A model generated the notes under the pieces. That model saw only the letters and a program-made list of their open reading frames with translations, had not been told where the DNA came from and searched no databases. From contig CAZJJK010000069.1 in the NCBI GenBank assembly GCA_964546285.1, positions 1 to 17,378 of the forward strand: DNA of 17,378 nucleotides, given 5' to 3'. The position numbers were made by a program, and so were the translations under genes. The first letter of the stretch is position 1. Every line of letters begins with the position of its first letter. The stretch is from CAZJJK01 sp964546285. GTDB taxonomy: Bacteria > Spirochaetota > Spirochaetia > Treponematales > Breznakiellaceae. Below are positions 13,836 through 17,378 of this stretch, in pieces.

Positions 13836-14444
13836 ATGGAAGATATCGTATCCACGATATTTAGTTTCATGCCGCTGATTCTCATAATCGGCGCGGGTGT
13901 GATACTTCAACGGGTTAAGGCCGCGAAGGAAGCGCAAGAGAATAAAAAACGCGCCGCCATTAAGACCGCCTCTGTTAGGGCTGAGGCGGCTCGGGTCGAT
14001 CAGGATGCCGCGTTTAACGCCCATAGTTTATCCGTAGATGATGATAGGCCTATTAGCCATCAGCGGGCGCGGCCGGTTAGTAGCTCGCTAAAAAGCGGAT
14101 TAGGAAGCTTAGCCACTTTCAGCTCGCCGGGCATAACGGATTCGCTTGCCTCAGTTAATACGGGTGTTCAGGGAAGAGTGAAGGGCGGGTATAAAATTAG
14201 CGGCACGCTTTTAACTCAGCAGATGAACGTGCCTGTGCCGCAAGCGCCGTCTCCGCCCGCGGATGCGGCCCCCGCGGCTCCCGCGGCTAGCGCAAGGGAT
14301 GCTTCGGCGCCGAATCCGACTGTCGGTCAAGCCCTTAGCGCCAGCCTTGAACTTGGCGGCCGCTTGGGCCGCTTGTCGCCCTTAAAAAGAGCCGTGGTGA
14401 TGTCGGAATTGTTGGGTCCTCCCGTGTCTCTGCGTCAGAATTAA
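13836..14444 (+). CDS. One-TM protein of unknown function after floA
   Basis: Not assigned to a named family. The 202 residues consist of an N-terminal transmembrane helix (about 8-25, MPLILIIGAGVILQ), a charged cytoplasmic stretch (about 27-80), a Ser/Gly-rich middle, a Pro/Ala-rich low-complexity linker (about 130-165), and a C-terminal helix ending SPLKRAVVMSELLGPPVSLR. I recall similar 'ILGPP' tails in treponemal hypothetical proteins, but this is memory and was not searched. It starts two bases after the floA stop with no clear Shine-Dalgarno, so it is probably translationally coupled to floA. Its position equals that of YqfB in B. subtilis, which suggests a role in the FloA/NfeD membrane complex. 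Confidence 0.75.
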   Translation: MEDIVSTIFSFMPLILIIGAGVILQRVKAAKEAQENKKRAAIKTASVRAEAARVDQDAAFNAHSLSVDDDRPISHQRARPVSSSLKSGLGSLATFSSPGITDSLASVNTGVQGRVKGGYKISGTLLTQQMNVPVPQAPSPPADAAPAAPAASARDASAPNPTVGQALSASLELGGRLGRLSPLKRAVVMSELLGPPVSLRQN

Positions 14445-14455
14445 AGGCTTATAGA

Positions 14456-14477
14456 GCTTCCCGCTTGAGCGGGAAGC
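14456..14477 (+). terminator. Strong hairpin between the floA operon and proS
   Basis: GCTTCCCGC (14456-14464) and GCGGGAAGC (14469-14477) form a perfect 9-bp stem with a TTGA loop, 12 bases after the preceding stop. No T run follows, so it is not a classical terminator. An overlapping 9-bp pairing (14451-14459 with 14514-14522) competes for its 5' arm. Confidence 0.45.
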
Positions 14478-14483
14478 GAACGT

Positions 14484-14621
14484 ATGAGGCTAAAACTATT
14501 AGACTTTCACGAAAAGCTCTATTGCCTAAAGCAAGCGGCTATTGATATGCTCCGGGTACGGAATCGCTACGGCGTAAGGGTTTACACGCTCTTCGTCAGC
14601 GTTGAACCTGTATCTTTTTAA
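14484..14621 (+). CDS. Possible 45-residue protein upstream of proS
   Basis: An ORF of 45 codons starting at ATG 14484 with a protein-like, helix-forming composition (MRLKLLDFHEKLYCLKQ...). It begins seven bases after a strong hairpin; the only upstream purine run (GGGAAG) is inside that hairpin. It matches no family I know. It may be a small protein, a leader ORF for proS, or chance. Confidence 0.3.
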   Translation: MRLKLLDFHEKLYCLKQAAIDMLRVRNRYGVRVYTLFVSVEPVSF

Positions 14622-14670
14622 AGCCGCGCGAACGCTTCTTGGTCGCGTTGGCCGCCTCAGTGAGGATTGT

Positions 14671-16500
14671 ATGAAACTCAGCCGCACCTTTCTGCCCACG
14701 CTCCGCGAAGTTCCCACTGACGCGGTTATCGCCAGCCATCGGCTTATGCTGCGCGCTGGCCTAATGCGAAAGCTTTCCAATGGCCTTTTTGTTTACTTGC
14801 CGCTTGGCCTGCGCTCTTTTCGTAAGGTGGAAGCTATCGTCAGAGAGGAAATGGACGCTATCGGCGCTTTAGAAATAAAACCGCCGGTGGTGGTGCCCGG
14901 CGAATTATGGAAGGAATCAGGTCGGTGGGATTCGTATGGGTCCGGTATGCTTAGGGTTAAGAATCGTCTGGGAGCCGATTTTGTCGTTTCCCCGACCGCG
15001 GAAGAGGCGTTCACTAGCATCGTGCGCGACGAATTATCCAGCTATCGGCAGTTGCCGTTGACCTTGTATCAGATAAATACCAAATACCGCGATGAAATAC
15101 GTCCTCGGTACGGCGTTATGCGCGGTCGCGAATTCGTCATGAAAGACGCGTATTCCTATAACGCCGATGAGGACAGCCTTAACGAGAGCTACCAGGCTAT
15201 GGGCGGCGCCTATCGCCGGATCTTTAAGCGCTGCGGGCTTACGGTTATACCGGTGCGGGCCGATACGGGCGCCATGGGCGGCACCGGTTCCGAGGAATTC
15301 ATGGTGGAAAGCGAGATCGGCGATAACACGCTGATTCTTTGCCGGGCTTGCGACTATGCCGCCAATGTGGAGAAGGCCGCCTGCCAGCCGGATTATGAGG
15401 CGGCGGCTTCCGATAAAGAAGCGCTAAGCGCCTCTGAAAGAGTTCCCCCCATCGAACTGATCGATACCCCAGCGGTCCGCACCATCGACGAGCTCTGCGC
15501 CTTCTTGAAAACCGATGCCAAACGCTTTATCAAGACGCTGATCTATCGGGCTGTCAACGTGGAGTTCGATCTTTCCACGACCGAAGCTTACGCCTCCCTC
15601 AAAGCCGTGTCGGCCTCGTCTGGCGCGTATAAGGCGTATCCGGAGGCTTTCTTCGCCGTCATTATCCGAGGTGACTTGGATATCAATGAAGCCAAACTCA
15701 CCGCCTTGCTTAAGGCCGGGGAAGTGGCCTTGGCCTCAGATGTGGATGTGGAGCGGCTTAGTGGCGCGCCGGTCGGTTTCGCGGGGCCGGTGGGCCTGAA
15801 TAAACTGCCTGTCATCGCCGACGAATCGGTGGCCGCCCTTTCCGACGCGGTGACGGGCGCGCTGGCCAAGGACAAGCATTACACCCATGTCGCCTATGGC
15901 CGCGATTTTCAGCCCTGGCTTACGGCAGACCTAAGGGTGGTGAAAGCCGGTGACCGCTGCCCGCTCTGCGGCGGCGAGCTGTACGAGAAGAAAGGCAACG
16001 AGCTCGGCCATATCTTCAAGCTCGGTTATAAATACACCAAAGCGATGGGCGTGAGCTATCTCGACGAGCAGGGGCGGAGCCAGGTTCCCACCATGGGCTG
16101 TTACGGCATCGGTATAGACCGCGCCCTGGCCTCCGTCATCGAGGAACACCATGACGAGGACGGCATCCTCTGGCCTATGTCGGTTGCTCCCTTCCATGTC
16201 GTCATTGTCCCCATCAAATATGACGGCGCCGTCAAAACCGCCGCCGACGAGTTACGTGCGGCTTTGGAAAAGCTGGGCGTTGAGGTCCTTCTTGATGACC
16301 GCGAGGAGCGTCCCGGCGTCAAGTTCAAGGATGCCGACCTTATCGGCATTCCGCTTAGGGTCGTCATCGGCGACAAGAATCTACCCAATGTGGAAATCAA
16401 GCGGCGCGGCGAAAAGGCCGTCCGGCTGGTGGAAGTGGAAACGGCCGCCACCGACCTCGCTGCCGTGGTGCGCGCTGAATCGACCGCGCTCCAGGAGTAG
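14671..16500 (+). CDS. proS: Prolyl-tRNA synthetase, bacterial type
   Basis: This is a 609-residue class II enzyme that attaches proline to tRNA(Pro) in the cytoplasm. Motif 1 lies at about 29-50 (LMLRAGLMRKLSNGLFVYLPLG), motif 2 at about 130-165 (NTKYRDEIRPRYGVMRGREFVMKDAYSY), and motif 3 at about 470-490 (MGCYGIGIDRALASVIEEHHDE). The editing insertion domain typical of bacterial-type ProS fills about 220-395, and the anticodon-binding domain runs from about 500 to the end (VIVPIKYDG, DDREERPGVKFKDADLIGIPLRVVIG). The TTG 23 codons upstream keeps the frame open, but the ATG at 14671, with TGAGGA just upstream and MKLSRTFLPTLREVPTDA matching the usual ProS N-terminus, is the better start. The second half appears richer in G+C-ending codons than the first. 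No T-box motif is present upstream. Confidence 0.95.
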   Translation: MKLSRTFLPTLREVPTDAVIASHRLMLRAGLMRKLSNGLFVYLPLGLRSFRKVEAIVREEMDAIGALEIKPPVVVPGELWKESGRWDSYGSGMLRVKNRLGADFVVSPTAEEAFTSIVRDELSSYRQLPLTLYQINTKYRDEIRPRYGVMRGREFVMKDAYSYNADEDSLNESYQAMGGAYRRIFKRCGLTVIPVRADTGAMGGTGSEEFMVESEIGDNTLILCRACDYAANVEKAACQPDYEAAASDKEALSASERVPPIELIDTPAVRTIDELCAFLKTDAKRFIKTLIYRAVNVEFDLSTTEAYASLKAVSASSGAYKAYPEAFFAVIIRGDLDINEAKLTALLKAGEVALASDVDVERLSGAPVGFAGPVGLNKLPVIADESVAALSDAVTGALAKDKHYTHVAYGRDFQPWLTADLRVVKAGDRCPLCGGELYEKKGNELGHIFKLGYKYTKAMGVSYLDEQGRSQVPTMGCYGIGIDRALASVIEEHHDEDGILWPMSVAPFHVVIVPIKYDGAVKTAADELRAALEKLGVEVLLDDREERPGVKFKDADLIGIPLRVVIGDKNLPNVEIKRRGEKAVRLVEVETAATDLAAVVRAESTALQE

Positions 16501-16508
16501 GGGAATAG

Positions 16509-17339
16509 TTAGTTTTTATACATGGTAGCTATATCATTGATTCTACGCTTCATTTCCGCGCGGATATGCGGCGGCTCCAAACACTCGCATTTATCCCCGA
16601 AACCGAAAAGAATATTGTAGTAGTATTCGTTCTCTATGAAAGGAAAACTAACAAGCCAATGCGCATTATCGTCTGCCGTACAGTGTTCATAAGCGCAATA
16701 ATCAAGTATCCTGTCCATGATAGATTTATGAATACGAATTTTGATTGTTGTTTGCATGCTTGTCAAAATATCGGTAAAGTCTAAGCTCGGTTTTTGATAA
16801 GCTCTTGGAGTAAAGCGCTCCTCCTGTATTTGTAGTTTTGATGTGCGGGATAGTTTAAATAGGCGAAAATCATTTCTTGTATTGCAATACCCTTGCCAAT
16901 ACCAATGGCTGCTTTTCAATACAAGCTGATATGGCTCGGCTGTTCGTGTGGTTTTATTGCCATAGCGATCCGTGTAGTCAAACGAAAGTAACTTGCTTTC
17001 CTGTAAAGCCGTTTTGATGATTTCCAAATAGGCTTGTACGTACCGCTTGCCCATCCAAGGACTCAAATCTATATGTATTTGATTCAGTCTCAATTCAATG
17101 TCTTTTGCTCTGTCGGCGGGGATAAAACTCTTGACTTTCGCGACGGTATTTACTAGTTGAGTGCCTCTTATTATGTTGGATAGGCTGGAAAGACCCATTA
17201 AAATAGCGGAAAGGTCAGCGGTAGAGAAAACCTTTCCATCAATCTTATATTTCTGCATGATTTGAAAACCGCCGCTTACTCCCGGGGTTGAGAGAACAGG
17301 AATACCAGCCAGGTTGATAGTATTTACTAATCTTTTCAA
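16509..17339 (-). CDS. WYL-domain regulator lacking its helix-turn-helix
   Basis: The 276-residue ORF matches YafY-type WYL transcription regulators from near their N-terminal domain boundary onward. NLAGIPVLSTPGVSGGFQI (about 9-27) equals the conserved end of the HTH domain; the WYL domain (about 110-190) contains LLSFDYTDRYGNKTTRTAEPYQLVLKSSHWYWQGYC, and the C-terminal WCX-type part follows. About 45 residues, the whole recognition helix-turn-helix, are missing: the only start is a TTG with an in-frame TAA three codons before it. Either the gene is a truncated remnant or it makes a ligand-binding protein without DNA binding. It looks clearly more A+T-rich than proS, suggesting separate ancestry. 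It ends eight bases from the convergent proS stop. Confidence 0.75.
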   Translation of the reverse strand: MKRLVNTINLAGIPVLSTPGVSGGFQIMQKYKIDGKVFSTADLSAILMGLSSLSNIIRGTQLVNTVAKVKSFIPADRAKDIELRLNQIHIDLSPWMGKRYVQAYLEIIKTALQESKLLSFDYTDRYGNKTTRTAEPYQLVLKSSHWYWQGYCNTRNDFRLFKLSRTSKLQIQEERFTPRAYQKPSLDFTDILTSMQTTIKIRIHKSIMDRILDYCAYEHCTADDNAHWLVSFPFIENEYYYNILFGFGDKCECLEPPHIRAEMKRRINDIATMYKN

Positions 17340-17352
17340 TACTTAGAATACG

Positions 17353-17361
17353 TGTTATACT
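17353..17361 (+). promoter_or_regulatory. Extended -10 element at the right edge
   Basis: TGTTATACT is an extended -10 box (TG, one base, TATACT), with TTTTCA as a possible -35 16-17 bases upstream. An ATG follows six bases later at 17368, again with no room for a leader. Confidence 0.4.
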
Positions 17362-17367
17362 TTTCAC

Positions 17368-17378
17368 ATGAAAGAGTT
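17368..17378 (+). CDS. Possible start of a divergent gene, cut by the window edge
   Basis: ATGAAAGAGTT, encoding Met-Lys-Glu and part of a fourth codon, begins right after an extended -10 promoter and runs off the window. Only the promoter position supports it. Confidence 0.3.

Noticed and set aside
14602..14670. Longer ProS starting at TTG 14602
   Set aside because: The extra 23 residues are not part of the ProS family and the ATG at 14671 has a ribosome-binding site and the conserved N-terminus.

Overview
The window looks like chromosomal DNA of a spirochaete of the Treponema type, of intermediate G+C (roughly half by eye). This rests on the gene content and on the likeness of the prolyl-tRNA synthetase N-terminus to treponemal enzymes as I remember them. 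It is an inference and no search was run. No rRNA, tRNA, CRISPR array, insertion sequence or phage gene was found.

Layout. 1-242 is the right end of a G-rich tandem repeat (153-bp period). An rmuC gene (292-1452, +) faces a diacylglycerol-kinase-type lipid kinase (1470-2672, -), followed by a YidB/DUF937 protein (2811-3332, -). 3546-3722 holds a complete-looking small RNA unit: promoter, long paired stem and terminator. 3759-8369 (-) is a four-gene chaperone-usher pilus operon of the spore-coat-U/Csu kind: pilin, chaperone, usher, two-domain tip subunit. A near-consensus sigma-54 promoter lies just upstream of the pilin gene. An NtrC-family sigma-54 activator (8616-10007, -) lies directly behind that, so regulator and target sit together; no histidine kinase is in the window.

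10008-10770 has no long credible gene but is rich in RNA structure: a minus-strand RNA with an 11-codon ORF and a strong terminator, and, divergently, a leader for a small CD3324/Mor-like DNA-binding protein (10771-11061). That leader has a 17-codon upstream ORF and two mutually exclusive hairpins, one of which masks the ribosome-binding site. Next comes a membrane-quality operon: long NfeD protease (11189-12802), flotillin-like FloA (12844-13833) and a one-TM protein of unknown function (13836-14444). proS follows (14671-16500), preceded by a strong hairpin and a possible 45-codon ORF. A WYL-domain protein lacking its DNA-binding N-terminus (16509-17339, -) and a divergent gene start (17368 onward) close the window.

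The most unusual material is regulatory: a sigma-54-driven pilus with a nearby small RNA whose terminator loop carries an anti-Shine-Dalgarno sequence matching the pilin ribosome-binding site; the uORF/hairpin switch before the CD3324-like gene; a terminator-like hairpin inside the NfeD signal-peptide codons; and several genes whose -10 box lies so close to the start codon that they may be translated from leaderless mRNA.
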